A stretch of 64,000 nucleotides of DNA from Sphingobacteriaceae bacterium DW12 (GCA_000783305.1 JROE01000007.1:248001-312000); one strand, 5' to 3'. Shown: positions 32,929 through 42,902, counted from the first letter of the stretch. Program-made: numbers and translations. The notes: generated by a model not told the origin, from the letters alone.

Positions 32929-33780
32929 TTATACTTTAGAAAAATATGATGGCTTGTTGATATCTAGTACTACTGCCTTCGAGACGGAAGGGTTGAAGAG
33001 TCGTTCGAAAAAGGACTTTCTGGATTTGGTAATCAATACGATATCGATATCGTTTTTGTCGACTAGATCATGGATGACTTCAGCGATTGTATCAAGCTCC
33101 TTATTGTTAGATTGAAGATGGCCTATACAAGGATTGATTTGGTCAATAGATATGCTTTGGTTGATTTTCAATGACCATTCATCTAGTTTTTTACGAACGG
33201 TTGATTCGATCTCGTCCTTGTTGTAGACGTGAATCAGCTCCAGTTGTGATATTGGACCAAAAGTATCGACAAATTCATGTACCGTATTTAATTCTTCGGT
33301 TTTAAAATTCGTCAACAGCCCAATTTTTTGCGTTTTAAATTGATTGAAGTAATTGGGTACAATCAATACCGGGATTGGGGATTTTGCCGCGACAGCGGAC
33401 GTATTGCTGCCCCATCTTACACTTTTTTTATCGCTGTGGCCTTTGGTGCCCATTACAATAATCTCATATTCCGACTTCTTTGCTTCTTGTGGAAGGGTGT
33501 CTTGAAGAAATCCTCTAGCGGTACGATGGGTGTAGTTTACGGTAGGGAATTCTTCTTGTAGCTTTTTTTCAAACTCCACAATGGTTAAGTCCGCTTTTAA
33601 TATTTGGCTGTTTTCAAACTCTTTACTTAGCTCTTCAGTAGCAAATGAGGAGGATTGCGCCGTATAGTAGTGGATTAAATGCACGGAATACTCTCTTTCA
33701 ATTGCTAGCTTAGAGGCATATTTGGCAGCTGATAGCGAATTGTTTGAGAAATCTGTGGGGACTAATAAAGTCTTCTTCAT
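32929..33780 (-). CDS. Universal stress protein, two UspA domains (copy 1 of a pair)
   Basis: This 283-residue paralogue has the same length as the next gene and the same arrangement: VPTDFSNNS start, GTKGHSDKKSVRWGSNT nucleotide-binding-like stretch in the first half, and a degenerate second half ending in a conserved KSRKSFFERLF segment. It is the first gene of the operon. The equal lengths and shared C-terminal motif indicate tandem duplication. Confidence 0.87.
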   Translation of the reverse strand: MKKTLLVPTDFSNNSLSAAKYASKLAIEREYSVHLIHYYTAQSSSFATEELSKEFENSQILKADLTIVEFEKKLQEEFPTVNYTHRTARGFLQDTLPQEAKKSEYEIIVMGTKGHSDKKSVRWGSNTSAVAAKSPIPVLIVPNYFNQFKTQKIGLLTNFKTEELNTVHEFVDTFGPISQLELIHVYNKDEIESTVRKKLDEWSLKINQSISIDQINPCIGHLQSNNKELDTIAEVIHDLVDKNDIDIVLITKSRKSFFERLFNPSVSKAVVLDINKPSYFSKV

Positions 33781-34185
33781 TTGATGTAATTTTTAATGTA
33801 TAACAATGCAGGTTGCTATGGTATTTTTCATCTGTTAATTTTTTAGTTATCAGTGTATGAGCCCGATGGCATCACTGGACGCATACATGCCGCTTCATAC
33901 CTTATCAAGGTGCAGGAATAAAGATACTGTGGTGTTTAAGACCAATTATTGCTACTTTTTTACCTGGGTAATCGACTTGTGATTTCTTGCTCTAATTTAG
34001 GTTTTTCTTTTCTTATAATGTAACCTTATTTAGCTTTAATTGCTTTTGAATTGTCATAAGTCGATCGTGTTGCTTAAGGTCGGTTGTTTAATTCTGAATT
34101 GTTAAGTATTATGTTGCTCATCAATTGCATAAGGAAGCGATTTTGAGTAACTTTGCAGTTCGATTTTAATAAGAAGATTATTTAG
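33781..34185. other. Divergent intergenic region between usp operon and alaS
   Basis: These 405 bp contain the promoters of both flanking units. The alaS promoter is clear (separate entry). The usp promoter is not obvious. I see no gene or repeat in it. Confidence 0.5.
34125..34155 (+). promoter_or_regulatory. Promoter of alaS
   Basis: TTG at 34125-34127, a 20-nt spacer, and TAACTTTG at 34148-34155 match the Bacteroidota housekeeping promoter. The leader to the ATG at 34186 is about 25 nt. Confidence 0.7.
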
Positions 34186-36807
34186 ATGTCCATGACTAAT
34201 AGAGAAATACGTGACGCTTACTTGAATTTTTTTAAAACTAAGCTTCATCAAATTGTTCCATCAGCTCCCGTAGTTGTTAAAAATGACCCTACATTGATGT
34301 TTACAAATGCAGGGATGAATCAATTTAAAGATTTTTTCTTGGGTGAAGCATTACCCAAGTATACACGAGTAGCAGATACGCAACGATGCTTGCGTGTCTC
34401 TGGTAAGCATAATGACTTGGAGGAAGTTGGAATCGATACCTATCATCACACGTTGTTTGAAATGTTGGGTAATTGGAGTTTTGGCGATTATTTCAAAAAA
34501 GAAGCTATCGAATGGGCATGGGAATTATTGACTGCTGTTTACGGGCTGGATCAAGATAGACTTTATGTAACCATTTTCGAGGGCGATACCGACGAAGGCT
34601 TAGAAAAGGATGTAGAGGCGTTTGAATTTTGGAAGCAATGGATTGCTGAAGACCGTATATTATTAGGGAATAAGAAGGACAACTTTTGGGAGATGGGCGA
34701 GACTGGGCCATGTGGTCCTTGTTCTGAAATTCACTATGATATGCGCGCAGATGAGGATCGTAAGCTTGTCGCTGGACAAGAGTTGGTCAATGCCGATCAT
34801 CCGCAAGTGATAGAAGTTTGGAATTTGGTCTTTATGCAATTTAATAGGCTGAAGAACGGCACGCTAGAATCACTACCCGCCAAACATGTGGATACAGGGA
34901 TGGGATTTGAACGTTTGGTAAGAGCCATTCAAGGAAAGTCTTCTAATTATGATACGGATGTCTTCCAACCGCTAATCTCTTTTATTTCCGAAAAATCGGG
35001 AATTAAATATGGTGTCAACGAAAAGACGGATATAGCTATGCGTGTGTTGTCTGACCATATACGTGCGGTAAGCTTTGCCATTGCTGACGGCCAATTGCCT
35101 TCCAATAATAAAGCAGGATACGTCATACGTCGCATCCTCCGACGAGCAGTACGCTATGCTTATACGTTTTTAAACTTCAAAACGCCATTTATCAATGAAT
35201 TGGTGCCTCTTTTGGCAAAGGAATTTGAAGGTGTATTTGACGAGTTGATCAGTCAACAGGATTTTGTGCAAAAGGTGGTCTTAGAGGAAGAGGTTTCTTT
35301 TCTTCGGACGCTGGTGGCGGGTGTACAACGATTTGAGGCTTATGCTGAAAAGAATACAGCGGTAGATGGTGATTTTGCCTTCGAACTTTTTGATACGTTT
35401 GGATTTCCTATTGACTTAACGGAGCTCTTGGCACGAGAGAAGGGATTAGAGGTCGATATGACTGGATTTCAACAAGCTCTTCAGATTCAAAAAGAAAGAT
35501 CTAGGGCAGCTACTGCTATAGATACCGGTGATTGGGTAATCGTCAATGACGAAGAACAGGCTGAATTTGTAGGGTACGATGTGTTGACAGTAAAGACGGA
35601 AATCTTAAAATATAGAAAAGTAACGGCCAAAGGAAGAGAACAAGTACAATTTGTCCTATCTGTGACGCCATTCTACCCGGAAGGTGGGGGGCAAGTAGGG
35701 GACACAGGAGTCTTGATTTCTGAAGAGACGGGTGAAAAAATCCATATTACAGATACTAAAAAGGAAAATGGTCTTATCGTCCATTTTTCTAACCAACTGC
35801 CGTCTCAGCTAATTGGAATTTTTCAAGCTAAGGTAGATTTGCAAAAGCGTATAGATACGGAGAATAACCACTCCGCCACGCACTTACTTCATGCAGCATT
35901 GAAGGAAGTATTAGGAAACCATGTCAATCAGAAGGGATCTTTGGTCAATGCCGATATTTTACGGTTTGATATTTCGCATTTTTCTAAAGTGACTGAGGAA
36001 GAGCTTAAACAAGTTGAAGATATTGTGAATGCTAAAATTCGTGAAAATATTGCGCTTAAGGAAAATCGTAACGTTCCCTTTCAGGAGGCTTTGGACTCTG
36101 GGGTAACAGCTTTATTTGGCGAGAAATATGGAGACTATGTCCGTGTGATTACTTTTGGAGATCAATTTTCTAAGGAACTCTGCGGAGGTACACATGTAAA
36201 GGCTACCGGTCAGATTGGTTTTTTTAAAATTATTTCAGAATCAGCTGTTGCAGCGGGCGTACGACGTATCGAAGCCATCACTGGGACGAAAGCTGCGGCT
36301 GTGATACGTGAGCATTTCGATTTGGTCCATAAATTAGGGGAGCTTTTGCACAACCCCAAGGATTTTGTCGCAACTCTCACCAAGGTAATTGATGAAAATT
36401 CTGCTTTAAAGAAGGAAATAGAAAAGAGTATTATTGAAAAATCACTTGCCCTAAAAACCGATTTAGAACAAAAAATCGAGGAGATAAATGGCGTACGTTT
36501 TTTGGCTACAGTCGTTGATCTACCCAATGCAGAAGCTTTGAAAACCCTAGCATATGCATTGAAAGGTGCTATAGATAATTTGTTCCTCGTGTTAGGCGCT
36601 AATTTCGATGGTAAACCAAGCATTACTGTTGTCGTTAGCGAGCACTTGTCTAAAGAGAGAGGGCTAAATGCAGGAAGTATTGTGAGAGAGTTGGCCAAAG
36701 AAATAGATGGTGGAGGGGGAGGGCAACCTTTCTTTGCTACCGCTGGAGGAAAAAATGCTAGCGGACTAGGGAATGCTATTGCTAAAGCTAAAACATATCT
36801 TGATTAA
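34186..36807 (+). CDS. alaS: Alanyl-tRNA synthetase
   Basis: This 873-residue class II synthetase charges tRNA-Ala. The catalytic domain has the motif-2 region HHTLFEMLGNWSFGDYF. The editing domain has the zinc-binding NHSATHLLHAAL and CGGTHV motifs, and the C-terminal DHHA1-type domain ends with a Gly-rich GGGGGQPFFATAGG stretch. Full length for bacteria. A second possible ATG lies two codons downstream (MSM). The stop codon overlaps a strong Shine-Dalgarno for the next gene. Confidence 0.96.
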   Translation: MSMTNREIRDAYLNFFKTKLHQIVPSAPVVVKNDPTLMFTNAGMNQFKDFFLGEALPKYTRVADTQRCLRVSGKHNDLEEVGIDTYHHTLFEMLGNWSFGDYFKKEAIEWAWELLTAVYGLDQDRLYVTIFEGDTDEGLEKDVEAFEFWKQWIAEDRILLGNKKDNFWEMGETGPCGPCSEIHYDMRADEDRKLVAGQELVNADHPQVIEVWNLVFMQFNRLKNGTLESLPAKHVDTGMGFERLVRAIQGKSSNYDTDVFQPLISFISEKSGIKYGVNEKTDIAMRVLSDHIRAVSFAIADGQLPSNNKAGYVIRRILRRAVRYAYTFLNFKTPFINELVPLLAKEFEGVFDELISQQDFVQKVVLEEEVSFLRTLVAGVQRFEAYAEKNTAVDGDFAFELFDTFGFPIDLTELLAREKGLEVDMTGFQQALQIQKERSRAATAIDTGDWVIVNDEEQAEFVGYDVLTVKTEILKYRKVTAKGREQVQFVLSVTPFYPEGGGQVGDTGVLISEETGEKIHITDTKKENGLIVHFSNQLPSQLIGIFQAKVDLQKRIDTENNHSATHLLHAALKEVLGNHVNQKGSLVNADILRFDISHFSKVTEEELKQVEDIVNAKIRENIALKENRNVPFQEALDSGVTALFGEKYGDYVRVITFGDQFSKELCGGTHVKATGQIGFFKIISESAVAAGVRRIEAITGTKAAAVIREHFDLVHKLGELLHNPKDFVATLTKVIDENSALKKEIEKSIIEKSLALKTDLEQKIEEINGVRFLATVVDLPNAEALKTLAYALKGAIDNLFLVLGANFDGKPSITVVVSEHLSKERGLNAGSIVRELAKEIDGGGGGQPFFATAGGKNASGLGNAIAKAKTYLD

Positions 36808-36812
36808 GGAGG
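36806..36812 (+). promoter_or_regulatory. Strong Shine-Dalgarno that fixes the start of the TlpA-like gene
   Basis: AAGGAGG lies 5 bp before the ATG at 36818 and overlaps the alaS stop. Near-perfect SD sequences are uncommon in Bacteroidota and favour this start over an in-frame upstream codon inside alaS. Confidence 0.7.
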
Positions 36813-36817
36813 AAAAC

Positions 36818-37915
36818 ATGAATAGACTGTTAATTTTCGTTGCCGTATTAAACCTAATGCTGATTGGATGCTCGAATCCTGACCAGTACGTGATTTCTGG
36901 ACAAATTGAAAATCCAGGAAACATAAAAGTAGTCTCTCTCTATGAAGGAGATCGAAAATTAGATTCGGTATATCTTAACGAAAGCCAACAGTTTACCTTC
37001 AAGCGAGGTACAACTCAAGCTCGCCTACTGTCTTTGGAGGCGGGTAAAAAGCGATACTACTTCATCGCCCAACCAGGAGAGAAACTTACATTTAAGGCTG
37101 ACCTACAGAAGGAATCACATGTGTATAATATAGATGGGTCTGAACTCTCTAATGCCATACAGGAATTTGCTCCGATACGGATAAAGAGAGATATTATTCA
37201 AGATTCTTTACAGCGGGAATTTGCTAAAAGAACGGGTAGTCTCAACGCACAACAAATAGAGAGCCTGAGGGGAGAATATCTAACAAAATTTAAGGAAGCT
37301 CTCCAATATTACAATCAACAAGCTATCACTTTTAAGGACAAGTATCCTAATCTTGCGGGCTTTTATGCGATGAGTACTCTTGATCCAGAGGTTGCCGAAG
37401 CAGAAATTATAGCGTATGCAGAAGAGATTCAGGATAAATTTAAAGACAATGGTTACGTGGAGCAGTTTAAAGCTGAAACTGCAAAGTTGAAGGTATTAGC
37501 AATCGGTCAGCCTGCGCCAGACTTTGAGGGATATACACCTCAAAATAAACTTGTAAAGCTAAGCGATCTAAAAGGGAAATATTTATTGGTAGACTTTTGG
37601 GCATCTTGGTGTGCACCTTGTAGGCAGGAAAACCCAAATATAGTAAAGCAATATAATGTCTTTAAAGGGAAGGGGTTTGATGTCTTAGGTGTATCACTGG
37701 ATAATAATCCTGGACCGTGGATGAGGGCAATTCAAGATGATGGATTGGAATGGACCAATATATCCGATTTGCAAGCCTGGGGATCCACAGTTGTGGGATT
37801 GTATAGAATAAAAGCTATACCTACGTCTTACCTTCTTGATCCCGAAGGCAAGATTGCCGCTAAAAATTTAAGAGGAAGGGATCTTGAAGATTTCTTAAAG
37901 AAAACATTAAATTAG
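36818..37915 (+). CDS. TlpA-like thioredoxin-fold lipoprotein with DUF4369-like N-domain
   Basis: This 365-residue protein has a lipoprotein signal (LMLIGCSN), an N-terminal beta-rich DUF4369-like domain (about 20-120), a helical middle and a C-terminal AhpC/TlpA thioredoxin fold with the redox motif WCAPC (Cys265 and Cys268). Such proteins act as periplasmic disulfide reductases. It is 10 bp after alaS and is probably partly co-transcribed with it. Confidence 0.88.
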   Translation: MNRLLIFVAVLNLMLIGCSNPDQYVISGQIENPGNIKVVSLYEGDRKLDSVYLNESQQFTFKRGTTQARLLSLEAGKKRYYFIAQPGEKLTFKADLQKESHVYNIDGSELSNAIQEFAPIRIKRDIIQDSLQREFAKRTGSLNAQQIESLRGEYLTKFKEALQYYNQQAITFKDKYPNLAGFYAMSTLDPEVAEAEIIAYAEEIQDKFKDNGYVEQFKAETAKLKVLAIGQPAPDFEGYTPQNKLVKLSDLKGKYLLVDFWASWCAPCRQENPNIVKQYNVFKGKGFDVLGVSLDNNPGPWMRAIQDDGLEWTNISDLQAWGSTVVGLYRIKAIPTSYLLDPEGKIAAKNLRGRDLEDFLKKTLN

Positions 37916-37920
37916 TCAAA

Positions 37921-38016
37921 ATGTTATGTTAATTAACCTTATGTTAGTTAACGATTTGATAATATTGAGTTAACGTTATATTGCCATTAAGTACATAATT
38001 TAGCAAAAAAACACGT
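37921..38016 (+). promoter_or_regulatory. Control region of the PhoB-like regulator
   Basis: TTAACG occurs at 37948 and 37970 (22 bp apart, two helical turns), with other TTAA-type words at 37929 and 37933. TAATTTAG at 37996-38003 is a one-mismatch -7 box. This could be autoregulation through Pho-type half-sites, which is inferred. Confidence 0.35.
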
Positions 38017-38709
38017 ATGAGTATTGCAAAGCATAAAATACTAGTGGTAGACGATGAGCAGGACATTGTTGAACTGATTGCTTATAATCTGAAAAGAGAG
38101 GGATATCAGGTATTTACGGCCAACAATGGTAAGGAAGCAATCGCCCAAGCTAAAGAGGCAAATCCAGATTTGATCATTTTGGATGTTATGATGCCTCTGA
38201 TGGATGGAATTGAGGCCTGTCGATTAATGCGAGCTATGCCTGAATTTAAACATACCTTTATGGTATTTTTGACGGCAAGGAGCGAAGAATATTCAGAAAT
38301 AGCGGGATTCCATGTAGGAGCTGATGATTACATCGCCAAGCCTATCAAACCACGTGCGCTGATGAGTCGAATCAATGCAATCTTGAGAAGGAATACAAGT
38401 GAAGATGAGGTGCATGAGGGCAATCGATTGGAAGTGGCTGACTTGGTAATTGATAGAGATTCGTTCTTGGCTTACCGTGGAAGTGATAAAATTGTTCTGG
38501 CAAAAAAGGAATTTGAGCTACTTTATTTATTAGCCTCTAAGCCGAATAAAGTGTTTACCAGAGAGCAAATCTTAAAAAGTATTTGGGAAGATTCTGTGGT
38601 GGTCACCAATAGGACAATAGATGTGCATATCCGAAAGCTAAGGGAGAAAATCGGTGAAAATTATGTCGCTACCGTAAAAGGTGTCGGGTATAAATTTGAA
38701 CTTGCATAA
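38017..38709 (+). CDS. OmpR/PhoB-type response regulator without adjacent kinase
   Basis: A 230-residue regulator with a receiver domain (ILVVDDEQDIVELIAYNLK, phosphoacceptor Asp56 in LDVMMP, conserved Lys in IAKPIK) and a winged-helix domain (about 130-228, ending VKGVGYKFEL). The receiver start resembles PhoB-type regulators of Bacteroidota, which are usually followed by a PhoR-type kinase. Here a terminator follows after 14 bp, so the cognate kinase is elsewhere. Confidence 0.9.
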   Translation: MSIAKHKILVVDDEQDIVELIAYNLKREGYQVFTANNGKEAIAQAKEANPDLIILDVMMPLMDGIEACRLMRAMPEFKHTFMVFLTARSEEYSEIAGFHVGADDYIAKPIKPRALMSRINAILRRNTSEDEVHEGNRLEVADLVIDRDSFLAYRGSDKIVLAKKEFELLYLLASKPNKVFTREQILKSIWEDSVVVTNRTIDVHIRKLREKIGENYVATVKGVGYKFELA

Positions 38710-38720
38710 AGGTTATTCTA

Positions 38721-38748
38721 AAAAGGCCGTCTAAAGACGGCCTTTTTT
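38721..38748 (+). terminator. Rho-independent terminator after the PhoB-like gene
   Basis: AAGGCCGTCT (38723-38732) pairs with AGACGGCCTT (38735-38744) around a 2-nt centre, then T6. Confidence 0.88.
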
Positions 38749-38762
38749 CATGGGAGTAGAAT

Positions 38763-40682
38763 TTATTCCCCATTAGTCAGTGATGTTTTCTTAACCAGTG
38801 CAAATCTACCTTTGTCCGATTGGTTGACTTCTCGGATGAAGTTACTGAACTCAGCATATTTTTCAGGTGGATAAATACCTTCTTTAATCTCAAGTTTTCT
38901 ATGGAAGAATAACGTGCCTTCCTTTACATATGCCTTTAGTTCGTAGACCCCCATGTCGCACACTATTTTTTTGGTTTCTGGTTTAACCAAACCCGCATAT
39001 TCCTCAGGTAAATTGTACGTAATTTCATCGATATCGGTATAGCTCCTGTTGATGTACAACTCGTTTACCCGACTCCTGAGGTCGGGAATATTACCTTTGA
39101 TATTAAATAGATTGGGATGGATAATCATTTGATTAGCATTTAGAACTGCATAGTTTTTGATAAAAATGCTGAGATCTTCTTGAAGAGCTGCAGTGTCTGA
39201 TCGTAATTCTTGATATTTGACCTGCTGAAAGGATATATTGTCAATATCATAGTATTGGCTCAACTCTTTTAATTGCTCGTTGCCACTCAATAAAGTCGCA
39301 CCAAAGTGATTAAAGTATTGGCTTCCACGAAAAGACGTCGATACCGTACCTGAAATAGATCCGTCGCCTTCTACGTCTAACATAGCTTTCCGTTTCTGCA
39401 TATTGTCTTGACCTTCGTATTTCGGTGTTCGCATAATACGCCCTCCTTCAGGCGTGATTGCCAATACGGCACGATCATCAGTAAAAGAGCCCAAGTATCC
39501 AAAGGGAATCTTCTGGTTAGTGCACTCTAGCCAAGTGGTGTCATTGGCAAATGGTATAGCCAGGATAATGTGATTGCCATCTGATACGTTGGCAAAATCA
39601 AGGTCGATGTCCATCTTGGTATCACCTGCCTCCACAATGGTGTAATAGGAGGGGATATTCACTACCGAAAGCAAGCTTTGCATATAATTTACTAATGCTT
39701 TACAGTCTCCATACCCAGTTTGATCAACCGCTAATGCTGAGGAAGGCTGTAACCCTCCAATACCTACCTGCACACTCACATATCGTGTTTTATTCTGCAT
39801 GTATTCATAAAGAATCTTAGCTTTTTCTTTATCCGTTTTTGCTGCACTCGTTAAATCTCGCACATGTTGAATGGTTTTTTCATTGAGCTGTTGTTTATCG
39901 GCAAGGAGGTCCTTAGATACCCAGTGTCCAAATTCTTCCCAGTTGGAAAATACTCCCTTTTTATTATAATAACTGAATCTCTCAGGTACGATTCTGATAA
40001 TGGTCGAGGTAAGGTACTTGGGTTTACTATAAATCTCACGTTTATTGGCTACAATGTCATTTACTTCCCAAGTGAGCGTCTGCATACCATTGGATTCTTC
40101 TTCTTTGACTTTTCCATTATAGTGCTGTGATTTGATTCTTATTTTTTCTTGTACCGGATAAGAGAATTTGAATATGCTCTTCTCTATGGATATCTCGTCG
40201 TTGCCATTCGGATTCCATGCGGGTATAGAAAGATTTTGTTTGTTGCGGTATTCATATGAGATGACGACAGTAAAAGGGTAATCTTGCATGTTGGGTAGGT
40301 AGTGTTTTACCCGACCATCGTTAAACATGCTGACGTTATCCCCTGCGCTCTCATCTGTGAAATTTTTTTGTGTAAATTCAGAAACAGGTATGCCCAATGC
40401 ATTGTAAACTTTACCCTTGATCGATTTGATGTCGGTGCTCTTATCGTAAAAAAGTACGGTTCTGGCATATTCATTCCCGGCTTTGTTGTATACGGTTATT
40501 GCTTTAGTGGCGCGAATGACCACATTGTTGTCCGCTTTCATTTCAACATTCATTTCAGCATAGCGTATTGTTGCCGAAGCTCGACTTTTTAAATGGCTGG
40601 GGATGAGGTCAACAGCATAGTCTTGCGCGAATAGTTGAAGGGACAGTAACGTTAGATAGGTAATTAGAATAACTGTTCTCAT
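38763..40682 (-). CDS. DUF3857/transglutaminase-like protein, apparently active form
   Basis: This 639-residue secreted protein (signal peptide ending QLFAQ) has an N-terminal DUF3857 beta domain (about 55-230), a transglutaminase core (about 260-400) and a C-terminal DUF3858-like domain. The core keeps Cys327 (GYGDCKAL) and His371 (NHIIL); the third residue is Glu in WLECT where Asp is common. The family probably crosslinks or cleaves envelope proteins but is uncharacterised. Its start overlaps the stop of the paralogue encoded upstream by one base. Confidence 0.82.
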   Translation of the reverse strand: MRTVILITYLTLLSLQLFAQDYAVDLIPSHLKSRASATIRYAEMNVEMKADNNVVIRATKAITVYNKAGNEYARTVLFYDKSTDIKSIKGKVYNALGIPVSEFTQKNFTDESAGDNVSMFNDGRVKHYLPNMQDYPFTVVISYEYRNKQNLSIPAWNPNGNDEISIEKSIFKFSYPVQEKIRIKSQHYNGKVKEEESNGMQTLTWEVNDIVANKREIYSKPKYLTSTIIRIVPERFSYYNKKGVFSNWEEFGHWVSKDLLADKQQLNEKTIQHVRDLTSAAKTDKEKAKILYEYMQNKTRYVSVQVGIGGLQPSSALAVDQTGYGDCKALVNYMQSLLSVVNIPSYYTIVEAGDTKMDIDLDFANVSDGNHIILAIPFANDTTWLECTNQKIPFGYLGSFTDDRAVLAITPEGGRIMRTPKYEGQDNMQKRKAMLDVEGDGSISGTVSTSFRGSQYFNHFGATLLSGNEQLKELSQYYDIDNISFQQVKYQELRSDTAALQEDLSIFIKNYAVLNANQMIIHPNLFNIKGNIPDLRSRVNELYINRSYTDIDEITYNLPEEYAGLVKPETKKIVCDMGVYELKAYVKEGTLFFHRKLEIKEGIYPPEKYAEFSNFIREVNQSDKGRFALVKKTSLTNGE

Positions 40683-42655
40683 TAGTTCTTACTAAAATGG
40701 TAATCAATTTTTTGTTGTTGTATAATGCGGGACATGAGTTCCTTTAGATGAAAATATTCTTCGACATCATAGACAGGTTTCGCTAGATTTACTTGTTGCT
40801 CAAGATGGAATTGCATGTCTTTTACCTGACCATTGAACTGAAATTTGGCGGCACTGTTTGGTAATGTTAAGGCCATGTTTTTCGGCCGTTCTTTTAAATT
40901 ATATCCTTCTGGTAACTTGATGTTACAGGTATAATTGTCAATCCTTGCAAAGCCTAGGTCGACAGGGTATGTTCGGTCAGTCAAGTTGAAAGGATTCTTT
41001 GTTATTTTGAACATAAAATTGGGATTGAAGGCATAGGCTTCACTGATAGGGACGTCGTATAATTTGTATTCTATTTCGTACACCTCGAGTAACGGGTTTT
41101 CTAATTCTTCTATCCCACTAACTTTATGGTTAAGTATTTTTAGATTGGGTATTTTTTCTTCCATTTTTTCGACGTATTCAACTATCGAATTGTATTTCGC
41201 AAATTCAATTCGTTTGTTAAATGCTTCCATCTCCGAACTAGTAATGTAGAGGATACCCTTTAATACCCCTTGGGTCGTTAACTCACCTTCTATAGAAGCG
41301 GATTTAATAATTCGTAAAGTAGACTTTATTGGCGTCCAATCGGATGATTTTTTAGAATGGATAACCCTTCCTTCTTCATTCATACAGCGAAGGGGCAGGG
41401 CTCCAAAGGGAAGTAAATCTTCTGAGGCATCTAATAGATAATCCACCCCGTCAATGGTCGTTTTGGCAATGACATAATTGAAATCGGACAGTACTGGGAA
41501 CAATTTATTCGGAAGACCATTCTCTCGAGTCGATAAGATAACCGGGTAGGTGTCTATCTGAGCTGCATTTAATGCAGCGATAAGGCCTAGGTTGATGTCT
41601 CCAATGTTACCACTTTGATTTTCCATAGCATTCTTTATTCCTTCTTCACTATACTTTCCAAAGTATTTGTTCCACTTAATTTTACTTTTTATGTATTTAT
41701 ATATCAGCTGGGCACGTTCGAGCTTGGAGAGCGATTCTGGAGCTACGGTAGGCAGGTCGTCTTTAAAGAGTTCATCCTTCTTTAATTGTCCTCCAAATTT
41801 TTTGTCGGATAGTAATTCTCTATCTACATCAGACCATTTCTTTGTATAGCTTTGTTTTGAACCATTAAGCATATATACCTCAGAGAGTTCAAAATGGATT
41901 GCTGACAAAAAATTGGATGGAGCTGTCATGAAGTCTTCTTCGACAAATGCTGGGATATTCGCTATCGTATATGTCATTTTGGAACAGTCGAATCTTCTTC
42001 CTCCCATTACAATGCATTCTCTTAGCAAATCTGATTTTTGATTGCTGAGTTTTAATGGACCTCTAAGGGCGACGTTGTAACTGTAATTGGCAGGAATATA
42101 CGCTATGTAAGTACTATTGACCTTTGGTATGTCATCTTGGAAATCCCAATTTCTGAAGTTGAAGATGTGCGGTGATTTTAGGATATAACTGACTTCAATA
42201 ATGGACCCCTCTTGAATATTTGGAAGCGTAAATTTAGTTAGGTTGGTATATTTAGAGTGGTTTTCTTTAAATACACTGTTTTTGCCCAGGGGGGTACTTA
42301 CTATACGGCCATCCTGAAGGTTATAGGTATTGGCTACAATATTACTGAGATATTCTTTTTTTGAATCGTCTTTATAAGTCGGGATAGTAAAATTGGCTTT
42401 TTTGAAACCTTCTTTGTTTCGGATCAATATACGTACATTATATTCATGTTCGATGTAGAGACGACCCTCATGGTCATCTACAAAAAATCTACTTTTACCA
42501 ATCTCATCAAGGACAACGGCATTTGCAAATGAGTCCAAGGAAAGGATATCATATTTGAAGTCATTTATAGATAGTTTAGTAAATGGTGATTCTTGTGCGT
42601 TTGCAGAATAGAGGAAGCCCATTAGTAGGCCCATTGCGAAGATGAATTTGGTCAT
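40682..42655 (-). CDS. DUF3857/transglutaminase-like protein, catalytically degenerate paralogue
   Basis: This 657-residue secreted protein (signal peptide ending SANAQ) shares the DUF3857 plus transglutaminase-fold architecture. At the nucleophile position it has Ile in SGNIGDINLGL instead of Cys, and Tyr in DFNYVIA instead of His; the Asp-containing YLLDAS is kept. It is therefore probably inactive. The one-base overlap with the active paralogue implies translational coupling, and the two may form a heteromer. Inactive transglutaminase folds are known in this family. Confidence 0.82.
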   Translation of the reverse strand: MTKFIFAMGLLMGFLYSANAQESPFTKLSINDFKYDILSLDSFANAVVLDEIGKSRFFVDDHEGRLYIEHEYNVRILIRNKEGFKKANFTIPTYKDDSKKEYLSNIVANTYNLQDGRIVSTPLGKNSVFKENHSKYTNLTKFTLPNIQEGSIIEVSYILKSPHIFNFRNWDFQDDIPKVNSTYIAYIPANYSYNVALRGPLKLSNQKSDLLRECIVMGGRRFDCSKMTYTIANIPAFVEEDFMTAPSNFLSAIHFELSEVYMLNGSKQSYTKKWSDVDRELLSDKKFGGQLKKDELFKDDLPTVAPESLSKLERAQLIYKYIKSKIKWNKYFGKYSEEGIKNAMENQSGNIGDINLGLIAALNAAQIDTYPVILSTRENGLPNKLFPVLSDFNYVIAKTTIDGVDYLLDASEDLLPFGALPLRCMNEEGRVIHSKKSSDWTPIKSTLRIIKSASIEGELTTQGVLKGILYITSSEMEAFNKRIEFAKYNSIVEYVEKMEEKIPNLKILNHKVSGIEELENPLLEVYEIEYKLYDVPISEAYAFNPNFMFKITKNPFNLTDRTYPVDLGFARIDNYTCNIKLPEGYNLKERPKNMALTLPNSAAKFQFNGQVKDMQFHLEQQVNLAKPVYDVEEYFHLKELMSRIIQQQKIDYHFSKN

Positions 42656-42902
42656 GAATATACTGCTTATGTCAATAATCGGATTTTATGATACGAATAT
42701 AAAGTTTTGTGAGAATTAAAACTAATCTCAAAAGGAAACAGATTTCTATTAATGAGAATAATATTGTCTGTTTTATTTGCTGAATCCTCACGATCAATGT
42801 CATGGATATAAGGATTAATGCGTTTCTTTGAAAGAGATTTGATTCTTTAATCAAATTAGTAGTAAATACGATGATATATTAGGTAGAGAAATTTGTACTC
42901 AA

